From Sipunculus nudus (Eukaryota > Annelida > Sipuncula > Golfingiida > Sipunculidae): a stretch of 64,000 nucleotides of DNA. Every line of letters begins with the position of its first letter. Position 1 is the first letter of the stretch. Shown here piece after piece: positions 1 through 12,140 of the stretch. Where the stretch lies: contig CM049309.1 of assembly GCA_026874595.1 (NCBI GenBank), positions 68,554,926 through 68,618,925 on the forward strand, read 5' to 3'. Made by a program: the position numbers and the translations under genes. The notes below the pieces were generated by a model. It searched no databases, was not told the origin of the DNA, and was given only the letters and a program-made list of their open reading frames with translations.

Positions 1-907
1 TTTCCTGACATGTGGTTTGGTTTGCCTGTTTAAGTAATACAGTAATCATAAAGTCTGTGTTACTTTAAATGAAGAAATATTAAGCGAATGTCACAAGTAC
101 ATGTATCTGACATTCTCCTCACGTTTGTTTCTGTTAAAGCTATATGACAGTGGACCTTGAACCACTTTAAAACTATACAAAATAGTCTGACCCATGTTCT
201 GCTCCTCCAACCTGTGTCCACCTGTTTTTTTAGGGATTATTTTCTTAAAAAATTATATTTTTTTCAGTAGTTTCCCAGAAATCAGCATGTGAAAGTGACG
301 AACTAATGGGACAATCAAGAATTTCTTTAATTTTTTTTATTAATTCCTTTATTTTTTTTTACTTTAAAAATAAATCTCGAGTTTATGTTTCACTGCGTTT
401 TGCATGCTTTCAGTGATCTGAGGGACCAGATGTGTCCCTGTATGAGTAGCAATCATCGTTACAACTTTTCATATTTACTAAATGTGTTTAGATGACATTA
501 TTCAATCAGCAGCTGTTAACTGAGTCTGTTTTTCATGTGGCAAGTGACTGTGATATACATAAACGGCCTCATGAATATGTTGTTAAATGTAGACTGATTT
601 CTATTATTTAGAAAAGTCTATTAGATATTTTGAAAGGTAAATGTTTATTTCCCCTGTTTTAGATATGTTCTTTCCACATGTTTGCCTTGGAACATGCTTT
701 TATTTAATAGTGTCTTACTTATTACACTTCTTTAGCTTTGGGACGAGAAATAAATGAACGTAATTTAGAATTCAGGTAGGGGTGGTCGCAGTTCTGAGTA
801 ATTCATCATTGAAATAATACTTTAAAATTTTCAGGACCAAGAAAAGTGGTCATAAATTGGGGTTTTTTGCAACTGTTGGGTGGTCGCAAGGCGGGGATCC
901 ACTGTAC
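1..907. other. AT-rich noncoding stretch
   Basis: No open frame with splice signals or recognisable repeat family was seen. The stretch lies downstream (minus sense) of the exon at 908-1166, so it should be intron or further 3' exons of that gene; I could not identify the next acceptor by eye. Confidence 0.4.
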
Positions 908-1166
908 CTGTATACTGCTGACTTGAACAGCACTGATAGCCTCCAGTTCTAGTAGTTTGTCCCAGAGCAGTGTATGTGCTATATCCACGTGCTCGCACAG
1001 GTAGGTCCGCCTCATGTTCAGTGCCTGTCTCTTGGCTGTGTCCTCCTTGCTCTCCTCGTGCGTCCACTCCATGAGGGAGACAGTGACATTCTGCCGGTCA
1101 CCCGGACTCGGCGCCCGCACCCTTGCCGGCTTATCCCGTACCTTTCTGCCCACCACAGGTCGCGGG
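908..1166 (-). CDS. Internal exon of a minus-strand gene, possible CARD-like death fold
   Basis: The minus strand has a pyrimidine-rich acceptor ending TATTTTCAG just above 1166 and a donor ACAG|GTACAG below 908. The 259 bases between stay open in one frame: the last base of a split codon, then 86 whole codons, so the 5' intron is phase 2 and the 3' intron phase 0. The exon is much richer in GC than its surroundings. It begins with a basic Pro/Arg segment (PRPVVGRKVRDK), then a helical region from about MRRTYLCEHVDIAHTLLWDK to SAVQVSSIQ. The spacing of leucines and the order arginine-rich helix, LL helix, short loop, third helix resembles the first three helices of CARD domains; this is a resemblance seen by eye, not a proven hit. 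If right, the product would be an adaptor or receptor in innate immune or apoptotic signalling. Other exons are not identified. That it is an exon is fairly sure; the family is not. Confidence 0.55.
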
Positions 1167-1361
1167 CTGAAAATATAAGTAATAATACATGTAAATAAAC
1201 TTAAGGTTCCCTTAGCGGTATGCGAGTGATTGGACGCGACAGAGATCACCTTCACAAGACACGCGATATTCATGCGTTTTCAATGTGGTCCGCGTTCTTT
1301 TATGTTTTCACGATTTTTCGTGTGCGATATTACGCCTCTTTTAGGCACAATATAACTGAAA

Positions 1362-1486
1362 ACGCGGCAAAAAAACAAGGGAAACGCAGCTAGAGCACAG
1401 GGGAAAAGCAGCCAAAAAAAGGGGAAACGCAGCCAAACACAGCCAAAACACAGTGGAAACGCAGCCAATACACAGGGAAAACGCGA
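1362..1486. repeat. Short tandem repeat, about 21-25 bp unit
   Basis: About five imperfect copies of a unit like GGGGAAACGCAGCCAAACACA run from 1362 to 1486. The open frame over it on the minus strand is rich in Phe/Leu/Ala only because of the repeat and is not taken as a gene. Confidence 0.7.
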
Positions 1487-1862
1487 TAGTGGTCGCCTGC
1501 TGTGTTCGGGTCAAATTAAACTACTTAGGCATTCGTCTCATTGCATTTTTTCAACTGAATGATAAAAATAAGAAGGAATGGATAAGACCACAGCGTAAGA
1601 AATGTTTGGTCAAGTGAACCAACATAACGGTCAATTGTCAAGTTAAATTAAATACAAGCCGGGAGCCCAGACAGGAGCGCCCGTGTTCCATATTTATAAT
1701 ATTTATTATGCTTTTTGATTTTATGAATACTCAGTGTCAGTCACTGTCGACAGATGTCTCTAGTTCTTTGGGGAAGTTTCTGTTCTGTTTAACGGGACTA
1801 GCTGTCCTTACCTCAGGCCATACCTTCATTTTATGACCATATTAGAATCGCAGCTCAACACA

Positions 1863-1931
<69 letters not shown>
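1863..1931. repeat. (TA)n microsatellite
   Basis: Uninterrupted TA dinucleotides for about 69 bases. The YIYIYI frames on both strands are translations of this repeat. Confidence 0.98.
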
Positions 1932-1934
<3 letters not shown>

Positions 1935-2965
1935 GCTCAAGACATTTGCTCGCAATCGTATCAAGGCGAAAAGTTGTGCTTTGTAATAGCTTACTCGCCT
2001 GTTTGTGCGTCAGGACGTTATAACTTAAAACGCTGGAACAATGGTCCATTCAAACTGAACATTGAAAGTCTGTACTTAACTGAATTTTGAAAGGTTGGAG
2101 AAAACCCATGCGTATCGATTCTTCTCCCAACACATTACCACATTTTAAATACATAGCATAAGCCATTTGTGACAAAAGCTACATATTCTAACGAGTAACA
2201 TGTCTAAAAAAAACTATTAAGTTCCCACAGCTCGTTAAAATTAATGTACAGTATTCATCTTGGGATTCACAAACGCGCCGCGATTTCTTCTGCTATTTGT
2301 GTCCAGATGACGCCGCTCCGGGGCCTACGTCCTTACTATCTCTCTTGACACATTTATTTTCTTCCCAAAGTAGAACTTCTGGAGGAGAGATAATTGCATT
2401 TAAAACCCAGTTCTGTAGGACAGTAGATTAAAACTTTATCATTATAACAAAAACCTAAACTTCCTCATTAATCGTGCGTGTTTATCAGTGACTGATTATT
2501 TCAAAATAAATGTCCAAGCTACCCGATCAACAACATTTAATTGATCATCACCTATATTTTCCCGCATATACATTATACAATAGCCCGTGTTGTAATGAAA
2601 GTGCAGACACCAGGAACACCTCTGGGCCTCAGCTGAGGGAATAACTCATTCAATTATATAATAATGGGCTTTGAACATACAGAAAAAAATGAGCTCCGAG
2701 TTAACTAACTTATCCCACCCCCACCCCCCCAACAAAAAAATAGTTTCTTGGTGGACAGATTTTTGTTTCTCTTCAGATATCTTCACCAAAATAGACCTAA
2801 AAGGATATCCTGTGGCATTCTGTCAAAATATGTTCTTATGGCAAATGGGCCTGGTTCACACAGTGTACCTTTCAGGTATATACACCTGGCCACAGAGGGT
2901 CCATGTTTTTAACGTAAAACACTAGCGAGTAAATTTGCCAGATATGTTAAAGTTGGTAATTTATA
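1932..2965. other. Noncoding stretch
   Basis: AT-rich sequence with a few short GC-richer patches (around 2280-2340). I see no exon with convincing splice sites. Confidence 0.35.
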
Positions 2966-3036
2966 ATGGAATTATTATTATTATTATCGTTGTCCTTATT
3001 AATATTAAAAATAATAATAAATTATTATTATTATTA

Positions 3037-3086
<50 letters not shown>

Positions 3087-3092
3087 TATATT
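2966..3092. repeat. (ATT)n trinucleotide microsatellite
   Basis: Interrupted ATT/TTA units followed by a pure block from about 3038 to 3081. The Ile/Leu-rich frame across it is an artefact. Confidence 0.95.
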
Positions 3093-3217
3093 TATTATTA
3101 TTTTTGTGGTAACTTTATATTATATAAAGTCATGATTTATTATGACTGCTAATTACACATGAACCATCTTTTAATAATTAGACCCCGACATGACTATTTA
3201 AACTGTGATAAAAAGGC

Positions 3218-3219
<2 letters not shown>

Positions 3220-3313
<94 letters not shown>
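3220..3313. repeat. (TA)n microsatellite
   Basis: About 90 bases of pure TA, among the longest of the many TA tracts in the window. Confidence 0.98.
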
Positions 3314-3314
<1 letters not shown>

Positions 3315-3464
3315 CCCGGCTGCTGAAGCGTTATTGAGAAAGGACTTCCTCTCATTCAAATGTGTGTGTACTGCTCCTTGATCCGTTAGTGGAGTACTCT
3401 CACACAGGAAGCGGGTTGACAAGAAGGTAAACACGCCTGGCTGGTGATAAGGGTGTGGGAACAC

Positions 3465-3605
3465 AGTGCGACCTCCCCGGCTCGCCGTAACATAGCTGAA
3501 CCGAGCACCCGGCTGGTCCGGACCGCGGGCTCACAAGTCAAGATGTCCCACCCAGGATAAATTAGCTCTGGGTTTTCCGCCACGGCGAGGGCGGCCGGGA
3601 CCGAG
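3465..3605. promoter_or_regulatory. CpG-rich patch
   Basis: A sharply delimited GC- and CpG-rich block (with the palindrome GGTCCGGACC near 3515) directly follows the TA tract in otherwise AT-rich DNA. It could be a promoter-proximal island or an undetected exon. A minus-strand frame is open through it, but no start codon or clear splice pair defines a gene. Confidence 0.3.
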
Positions 3606-3798
3606 GGATGACCATTGATTAGTTTTAGGTTTTGCGCAAAGGCCTACGCACATAAGCTTTAAGGTACTAAGATATAAAAGGGAATCCTATAAAAAATAAA
3701 GGATTTTCGTGAGCCGATGATAATTACAAAGTTGTTTAAAAAGAGCTGAAAACTGAAGGTACTCATTTTAATTCTTATCAGTTTACAATGGGGTGCAA

Positions 3799-3829
3799 TG
3801 TGTGTGTGTGTGGGGGGGGGGGGGGGGGG
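3799..3829. repeat. (GT)n followed by a G homopolymer
   Basis: A GT run passes straight into about 18 consecutive G. Such G runs recur through the window (for example 4727, 31723, 52700, 62991). Confidence 0.95.
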
Positions 3830-4277
3830 TTGCAACAAAAAAGGGGAAATTCAACGGAAGCTCATAAACCTTCTCTAAGCGGTTCTCCGTCGGCTGTTCT
3901 CATTTATCTACCCTACAGAAATGGAATTTAGAATGCAATAATAATTTCCTTCTTCATTCTCTAGTTTCCTTTATCATTGTTCGTAGGCCTAAATGATCAT
4001 ACATCGATACGATCATCGATGGCTCTGGCAGGAAACCAATCGAGTTTCGAGTTTATACGAAATGTAAAAACTTAGGTTGCTTTTTCTTTAAATTCTGACT
4101 GAAAAAAATAATACAATATGCTGCTATGTTTTCAGTTACCAATGGTTACCTTTAAGCCCATGCAGTGCATTTGATAAATTTCTCCGTTCAACGAAAGGGT
4201 AAAGATCAAACGACCAAATTTCCCATGTTGAATACACAGATTATATGTTTTTTTAAATTATTCTTCCTCAAAGTGGG

Positions 4278-4547
4278 ATGCCAAATTGCCAGTCAGTCAG
4301 TTTTTCAAGCAGCGCTTATTCCGAAAAACGGGGATATAACAACCGCTCATTGCTCCCACATCAATGCCGCACAGCCCCAGCTAAAAGGATCAGCGTCACG
4401 GCGGTGACTAACGGTTCAAATTGCTTTGATAACCACCGTGTGTATGACACAATGGTGCAATCATTGGAATTTGACCGTTTATCTGAGCTAGTTTATGTGC
4501 AATGTGTTGAAGCTGTTCCATATTGTAACACTACACTGCTGCCATGA
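4278..4547 (+). CDS. Possible terminal exon of a plus-strand gene
   Basis: An open frame ends at a TGA at 4545-4547. Its last 45 residues (from about NGSNCFDNHRVYDTM to YCNTTLLP) have the mixed composition of real protein, unlike most frames nearby. A canonical AATAAA at 4603-4608 follows the stop by about 55 bases. A possible acceptor (CAGTTTTTCAAG) lies near 4313, so the true exon start is uncertain and the frame start at 4278 should not be trusted. No domain is recognised. It could instead be part of an old transposable element. Confidence 0.33.
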   Translation: MPNCQSVSFSSSAYSEKRGYNNRSLLPHQCRTAPAKRISVTAVTNGSNCFDNHRVYDTMVQSLEFDRLSELVYVQCVEAVPYCNTTLLP

Positions 4548-4602
4548 CATGTGAACATGTAAACTATATATCATGTAGATTCAGAACTGTTTAAACGGGA
4601 CA

Positions 4603-4608
4603 AATAAA
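4603..4608 (+). terminator. Poly(A) signal AATAAA
   Basis: Exact hexamer about 55 bases after the stop codon of the candidate exon at 4278-4547, with GT-rich flanks only weakly developed. Confidence 0.35.
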
Positions 4609-5540
4609 GTCATGCATGCACAAAATGTATATACTGCAGCTTAAAGAAAAGTCGTTACAAGACCGACCAATCGAATTAACTTTGGTAATTTTTACACACA
4701 CACAAACACACAGAGAGAGAGAGAGAGGGGGGGGGGGGGAAGATTTATATGTAAATTAAAACGGACCTTTTCCATGTATTGAAGGGTTCATGCAAGTGTA
4801 TTACACAAATTGGTAGTCTCCAGAGACTACAAATTATCTTAGGCGATAAATGCGATGAGATAACACAAATTTTATATTAGTACTTCGATCGTCTCTTCTT
4901 GTGATCCAAAAATACTGCTAATTTCCAAACATTATTTTGAAATATATTTAATAAAACAAATAATGCAAACTATGAAATATTATATAATTTAAAACAATTT
5001 GCTCTATTTGAACTCAACTAATAGTGTGTGTTTTCCAACAAGATTTCGTGCATTTTCAAATTAAAAAACCGGTAGACTATTAAGCATACCCTTATGAAAA
5101 AGTAGGATAAATGTAGGAAAATAGAAAAGTGGGAAAACTACACATGTAACAACATAATTTATACTAACTATTGAAAAACGAATGTGAACTAAAAAATACG
5201 ATAACATTAGAACATATTTAATGTTTTTATGTATAGTGCTCAGTAAGTACCAACAGTTTTCAGATCACAAAGTTCTCCAACCTGTTTACTTATAATACCA
5301 CATGGACAATTTCACAGCAATTCACAACAGTTTAAACTGCATTTAACAAAGCAAAAGTAGAACAAATAGGAATTTTCAAGTAGATACTATGCCATGGGTA
5401 AATATAGGACTGAGACTTAGGAAAAATAAGTAGGAACAAGCACGATATGCATGATCGCTCAACTGCCGGAACCAGAAGTACTTATATCCAATGCCACTCA
5501 GTTGCTCTGTGAACCTATAGTGTATCATTATATATATTAG
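4609..5540. other. Noncoding stretch with a short GA/G tract
   Basis: AT-rich DNA. The only structured feature is a CA/GA tract passing into a G run at about 4697-4739. No exon evidence. Confidence 0.4.
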
Positions 5541-5690
5541 TAGCGGATCAAGAGGGGGTCCCTTTTTCAGCCGCTATACCCTTTTTAAGGGATTCATACC
5601 AATGTTTGCGGTCCTGAACCCCCCCCCCCATTTTTATCAGAACTTTTTTAAGGGAGTCTTCCTGGGTTGGACCCCCCCCCCCCTTTGTTT
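5541..5690. repeat. Half or decayed copy of the GGATCC/poly-G element
   Basis: Starts with AGTAGCGGATCAAGAGGGGG and carries two C9-C13 tracts and CCTGGGTTGGACC-type text like the better copies near 20284, 31678 and 52671. The opposite terminus is missing or too diverged to place. Confidence 0.5.
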
Positions 5691-5899
5691 CTAAACTGTC
5701 GAACTTGTATTTATTTCATTTAAAGGAAAATGGCCTACAGGCCTAATGCGAACCTGTGCAATGGGATATACATCAGGTATAGTGCTTCCCTGCTGGACCG
5801 TTACTTTTCACGTACAAGTAAGACATGTATATGTTCAATGCAAGCACTTAACATTTTGAACCCGAGTATATGCACCAATTACACAAATGTCACTGCTGA

Positions 5900-7640
5900 A
5901 ATACTGGCATGGGTGCATACAACATAAAAATGATTGTAGGTGGCACCACCAGTCTTGTGTAGGGGAAAGCTATCAAAGATGTATGGACATGCAAAATTTC
6001 AGGCAGATACTTAAAACCACTCTTCGGCTATGTGCACAGATGTATGAAACAATTGTGGGTGGCGCCTGTGTTGCATACGTCGAAGCTGTCTGAGATGTAT
6101 ACATATGCCCAATTTGAGGCTGATATGTCAAATCCATCCTGAAAAATAAGCAGGGACATACACTTGACCTGTTGCATAATCTGATACAGTTGGCAGTTTG
6201 TAAAAGCTATAAACAGATCCAGACTGACCTTTGGCCTGTTGCCAAATCTGAAATAGCTGGCAGTTCCGACAGATACAGACACAATTTTGGCCTGTTGGTT
6301 AATCTGTTTACACATACTGAAAGACTTTGGCTACAATACTTTTTTTTCAAGCTGACAAATTCATAAGATTTTTTTTTTCAAAATGTTTAGAATAATAATA
6401 GGTGCAGTTCTTTCAATCGTTTCAGTAAGCTTGAACAAAGGCCTCCTAAGAATAATTTTTGTGCAATGTTACAAAGTTGAAACAACAGTTTTGCCGAAGA
6501 AGACTATTGCAGTTTGAAATAGGCTTATTAATGGCCACAAGACCAACTTCAGCTTTTCTTTGACTATACCAAAATTAATGAACCCACCTTTTCTTATACA
6601 ATTGTAAAAACACAACCCTAGGATAATTCTTGTGAAAAATTAAACAATTAAGCTTGACAGTTTCATCATAAAACATTTATAAGTTGAAAGAGGCTAACAT
6701 TATGAGGTTTTTGCCCGTAAGAAAAAAAAACAGATCTCTGTAGGTTGTGCTACAAAAACTGCAATTTCAAATATGAATCAGGTGACCAACATTTGCACAA
6801 AACTTGGTGATGCTATCTCCTGTCCTTTCTGAGATTGTTATGTTAGTATGCTAACTTGGCCAAATGACTAAGTTCAAATTCTTGTAACTAAACTCAGCCA
6901 AAATTCTTCAAACCAAAACCATTTGAACTAATTTGAGAGAACTCGTCTCTAGGATTATTTCTGTGAAATATTAAACAATTTGGCTGAATGATTTCAGAGA
7001 AAAAGATTTTCTAAGTTTTTTTTTTTTTAAGATTTTCCCCCGTTTATATAGTTAATGCAGGTGGCGCCACAAAAAGCTCAATCCCACAACATTTGATATG
7101 TGACAGAATTTGGCAAAAAATTTGGGGATGCTAGCTCCCGCTATTCCTGAGAAATTATGGGTTAATGTATTGATGAACGTCGTTCAAAAAAAGGTTGATG
7201 CAGGTGGCGCCACCAATACCTCAATTTTAAATAGGAGTCGTATGACCAACATTCTCATAAAATTTGGTGATGACAGCTCCAGCGGTTTCTGATATTATCA
7301 TTTTAGTATCCTTTTTTGGCAAATTTGGTAAAATGACTAAGTTCAGCTTCCTGTGACTCGGCCAAAATTCACCGAACATGAACCATTCGAACAAATTTGA
7401 GAGAGATGGTATCAGAGATTATTTCTTTGAAACATTCATCAATTTGGCAGGATAGTTACGGAGAAGATTTTAAAACTTTATTTAGCTTTTCCCTCTAAAA
7501 AATTTAAAGTGAATGCAGATAGCAAAAAATCAAAATCCGATAGATTTTTTAAGATGACTGATATTTTGCATAAAATTTGATGATGCTAGCTCCAACGGTT
7601 TTTAGATGGCATATGTTAACGTACGACGGCGCACGGACGA
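5900..7640. repeat. Degenerate dispersed repeat with internal tandem structure
   Basis: Phrases recur at wide spacing: GGTGGCGCC near 6059, 7061 and 7204; AAATGACTAAGTTCA near 6864 and 7333; TTTGGTGATGCTAGCTCC-like text near 6803, 7127 and 7265. It ends in a GC-rich tail (GACGGCGCACGGACGACG) near 7625. The units are about 120-330 bp and strongly diverged. It resembles dispersed repeats I associate with bivalve genomes. No transposase frame is present. Confidence 0.6.
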
Positions 7641-8712
7641 CGCTGCGCCATCGCATAAGTTCACAGGTTCGCTAAAAAACTACCTGTTTGCATTTCACAT
7701 GCTTACAAAATATTACTTACTCCAAGAAGTCTTTACCACAAAAACACCCAATCTTTTTGTAATTTGCTTGAAAAAAAAATCTTATTCAACATATTTGAAA
7801 GGACTACATTACCGTTTTCACCACATTTATACCTATATACGCCGCTGGTGTATTGTTGGCCTTGGATTTCAATGCCAAAAAACCTTAAACTGCAGAGTCG
7901 GACTCAGATTCTGCGCAGTGCGTCCAAAATCCTTGACCCGCCTTTATATATACCGTTGTTCCCAACAAAAAGAGCCTAAACATTGACTTTAACTGAAGCA
8001 TGGGTGGTTTCCATTCGGCTACAAGTGTTGTGCAAACACTCTGCCGTATATTGGTATCACCATTGTCGAGCGACAGTTTTTTTTCCCTAAGTATAGTGTA
8101 TAAACCTGCAGTCCCTACAGGCCAACAAGCAGAATTATAAAATAAACACCAATAAATAATGGAAGAGATTTATATTGGTCAACACATTAATAAGTGATTT
8201 ATTTTTAAGTAGGGCATCACATAAATTAATAGACTTGTTTAGTGTATGAAAAGATAATTAAACCCCAATAAATAGTAATTGATTTTAACAACATATCAGA
8301 TCTATGATATTATCCATGTAACTGTATAACTTAATGATAAAACAACGTGGTCAGTTAATCTCATGCATGAATGCAGTGCTTGTTTTCAGTGATTTCCGGG
8401 TATATTGTTACTTGTGTCCTATAACTCAGAGGACATCCCTTCGTTTAAAATATATTCAGCACACAGTCTGGTTTATCTAATCAGCTACATCATACTCGGC
8501 AGTTTAATATAGAACACCTCTTTACGGTGTTAATTGCAATAAGCACTTTGTAATATCATTAATACATATTTACATATATACATTCCAAATTTGTATGAAA
8601 TACTGTATTTTCTACGCACCTTCCTATCATATTAAACGAACGGATGGTTTCCCAAACTGCAAAAGAAAAGTTTGAAAAAAGTCAGAACTCAATGTCGTGG
8701 GATTCCCACCAG
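7641..8712. other. Noncoding stretch
   Basis: AT-rich sequence after the dispersed repeat. A 126-codon frame (from 7606) crosses the repeat tail but shows no splice, domain or codon signal, so I do not call it a gene. Confidence 0.4.
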
Positions 8713-10527
8713 TCAGGGAGGATACGGGAGTGGTCCGGGGTCAACAGGTACAAATCTCGCAGGGTCGTCCACATCCGGTGTCTGAGTAAACTCGGTTCTC
8801 CTGCTAAAAAGATTTCCTGCTAATACGGCTGGCTTATAGCAATGAGAGCAGATGCTCCAACTCCTCTCATAATCCTCGCGCGCTCATGTGAAAAATCATG
8901 TTTTTCCTATTTTTGTGATAAGATAAATAAGGCACAAGAGGTCTTTGTGCGAGTTATTAGATTTTGCTCGTGTAATCTACCGATCAAAACCATGGTAGGC
9001 GGGTGATGCGGGATAAACCATAACGCTGGGCCGCTTAAGGAAGTATTTAAACAGTGCGGGTATTGTTTGTTCTACACCAGTTTTTTATCTCTCTATATTA
9101 TCTATTACTGTTGGGTGTAAATAACCGCGTATATTACATCCTATTTGTTGTCAAGAGTTTGAATAACTAAGCTAAAACGAGCAATGGGTGAATGGCATGC
9201 ATGGTCACCTCCAGGACCCCTTCAATTTGTTCACAGTAATGCTTCAAACAATGCAAATAATTATAGTACTACACAGCCTCCGGGCGTTGTGACAATATGT
9301 TATGCTTATAATCGGTGATAATTATTGATAAAAATGCGTGCACTCATATTATTCCTGGCAACAACCTTAATTGGATACGCCCCACTGATAGACATGGGGG
9401 GGGGGGGGACGTCCCCCTCCCCCCCCTTAAGCTCCCAAAATATTTTGGAAATAGAATGATATAATCCAAATACCGAAAAGCAGCGCAAAATATTGCATCT
9501 CGCACCGTTATCTTCCCTACTACTTTATGTTAACGTCTATGAGCACTCTCGGCACACTCCTGTAAAGGTCTGAGCCCCGACTGCCCCTTTTTAAGATATT
9601 GTATCAGCCCCACGCGTGACATGGCAAGTTATATTTATCCATGGCAGTTTTTGAACTTCGTTGTAGGTACATCTGAACACGAAGCACTATCAAAACGCCT
9701 GTACAATATTAAAAGATAGTCGATTAAATCTGTTTTCGATTACAGCCTTTCATATTTTGACAAACGCACACACATATATATAAATATATATCTATATTGA
9801 TGCATATTGTCACGTATTGATTATATTTATGGTTATTGCTATGGCCATCGATGACTATACTGACTCTATATACTGATTCAGTGGTATGACACGCGGGTCC
9901 TAACAAATTGGACTCATTTGGCACATGGTGTCATTTCCACAATATATTGCATGCATTAGCAATATACCGAGGACGGATGCCGATTCAACCACCAAGTCCG
10001 GTTAAGTCCATTTATTTATCAAAACCTCTTAATTAAACACTTAATTAAAACAGATCAAAACCATATTATAAGAACATATACTTACGTATTCATATTTCTA
10101 AACATTGTTGCTACAACTTGCTTTTTGAACAAAGGTGCTGTATATAAAACATCTGCTTATACTGATGTAAAACCACGTGTGCAGAGAACGAGTCTAATTA
10201 TTAATTTGAAACCACACAAACTCAGAAAGTCAATCTATCTTCTCTGAACAAACAATACAAAATCCCTCAAGGTTAAAAAAGTGTGATTAAGTGGTTAATC
10301 CTCGTGGATGACGTTAAAAATCCATCTTTTTGGGAGGGGAAACGGCCCATTACTTAGGCCTGTGAGGTGAACATTGGACCCTCCCCGAAGACGCATGATC
10401 TAACCACAATGTATGGCAAACCCCACCCCGGGTTTAGGTTTCGGTAATACTCACCGTTTGCGGCGCACCGAAGAACGTCCGGGACAGGACGATGAGCGAA
10501 CCACTCCGGTCATCTCCATCATGTCAT
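8713..10527 (-). CDS. Last two exons of a minus-strand gene
   Basis: Penultimate exon 10527-10455 (73 bases): acceptor TTTTACATTACAG and donor AAACG|GTGAGT on the minus strand, with only one frame open (GAC ATG ATG GAG ..., ending RSSVRRK). It leaves two bases of a codon. Terminal exon 8800-8713: acceptor CTTTTTAGCAG, then one base completing that codon and 28 codons, roughly RTEFTQTPDVDD to PGPLPYPP, then TGA. Splice strength and phase agree across the 1.65-kb intron. A second frame in the last exon is also open (EPSLLRHRMW to SHDIEF, stop at about 8686) and looks protein-like; it would need an extra exon to restore phase. The product is unrecognised: a basic stretch followed by an acidic/proline-rich C-terminus. 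Upstream exons are not identified. Confidence 0.5.
8801..10454. other. Putative intron of the minus-strand gene
   Basis: Lies between the two exons above. It contains a G11/C-rich imperfect palindrome at about 9397-9427 and short TA tracts near 9775, but no further exon that I can support. Confidence 0.4.
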
Positions 10528-10546
10528 CTGTAATGTAAAACCACAT

Positions 10547-10547
10547 A

Positions 10548-10606
<59 letters not shown>
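10547..10606. repeat. (TA)n microsatellite
   Basis: About 58 bases of TA immediately upstream (minus sense) of the exon at 10455-10527, so it sits in the preceding intron about 20 bases from the acceptor. Confidence 0.97.
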
Positions 10607-10610
<4 letters not shown>

Positions 10611-11094
10611 GCTTCCTGGTCTGATCACTAAAGGTTGACTTTTTTACTGTTCTGAAACACTTTGCAACAGAGTATTGCACACAAAACCTAAAATTCGTTG
10701 GTTTTCTGGTCGCAAGGGTTAAAATTTCGCGACATTCTCGAAAGGATGCACACCGTAAAACTGACCAGCTTCAAAATTGGACAGGCACATTATTATAAAT
10801 AACATATTTCATATTAAATAAAATAGTATATATTATTCATATTAATTATATATTATACATTGAATGTTGCTACTACGAATAATAACAGACATTTTATATT
10901 GTCTGCCAAAAATGAACAGGAATTTCCAGTTGTTCGACGTTCCCTTTAGTCAAATGATTAAGATTTTCTAATCCGCACATTAAATAATAGAATAAGTAGA
11001 CATTTCTAGCATCGGAGATGCCCTATAAAGTATCCCAAGACATTGGCAATACACCCTTTAAAATTGCCCCCCCCCCCTTCACATGAAGCACATA

Positions 11095-12140
11095 TTGACA
11101 CTTAACAGGCTCAAGGTCACCAAGGTGAAGCTAAAAAAAATTTCAACCTGTCCTACAACTAGGTTGAAACAATATGTGTATCAAAATTGATTAAAAGTAT
11201 ACACTATACTCCAAAAGTTATGGGTGTACAACTATGTTGAACTATCATGTTTTCGCTGATTTCACCCTAAAGTCCCAGGTCAAGGTCGTCAGTTTTCAAA
11301 CATGTCCAAGATTTTGGTTGAAACTGGTGTATCAAATTTGAGAATAAAATATGTGGTAATTAAAAGTTTATAAGGTTCACAAAAGACCTAATTCAAGGTC
11401 ACTAGTTTTGTATCCAGTCCAAGACTGTACTGGAAAAATGTATGTGTCGAATTAAATGAAAAAAATATAAGGAATTCATAAGATATGGGGTCATAAAACT
11501 ATCTATATTTCTGCAAATTTGACCTTAAAGTTCAAGTTCAAGGTCCTCAACTGAAAACTTACAATCTGACATCTTTCATTTAGATTTTTTCATTTAGATT
11601 AATACATAAAACGACTTGAGAAATTTAATTTTACCACATATGGAAATATTGAGATATTGGGTTAATGGATTGAGGCCACTCTCATGGTGAAGGTCATAAC
11701 CCGAATTTAAATAGGCTTCATCAAATAATCCATATCTATGCACATGCATAATATGAAAGAAATCTGTCAATTAGTTGTTTACTTATACAGCTCGCACTGC
11801 TCTAAAGTGGCAATCATGGGGTATTTACAGGCACGCAAGCAAGAAAAGGATAATCGGTGGCGTAAAAGACAACACTATATCCAAGATCTTCGGTCAAACT
11901 GAATTTTTAGGCCAATCCATGCAATCTGTGTTGAGACTTTTAAGATTTTGTGTGATTTTCACCAACAATGGACCTATTCAAGATCAAGGTCACTCTCCAA
12001 TTAAAGGCCAGGTTCTTATTTTAAATAGGCTTCGTCCTCTTCACCCATACATAAAAAGTTTGATAAAGATCCGTGAATTATCTGGGTTGTCTCGCATACA
12101 TGTCGAGATTTTTTTGCGGCGGCGGGACTGCATACAATGA
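11095..12140. repeat. Degenerate tandem repeat containing CAAGGTC phrases
   Basis: Phrases such as CAAGGTCACCAAGG, TCAAGGTCGTCAG, TCAAGGTCACTAG and TCAAGGTCCTCAA recur every 120-200 bases, and AAATAGGCTTCATC/AAATAGGCTTCGTC near 11710 and 12025. It is a diverged dispersed repeat without a coding frame; similar phrases occur near 44525. Confidence 0.55.

Noticed and set aside
1280-1468. Phe/Leu/Ala-rich possible membrane peptide
   Set aside because: Follows the short GGGGAAACGCAGCC tandem repeat; no splice or start context.
1833-2090. Frames rich in YIYIYI over (TA)n tracts (also near 3219, 16799, 42823, 46804, 51350, 55482)
   Set aside because: Pure translations of the dinucleotide repeat, present on both strands.
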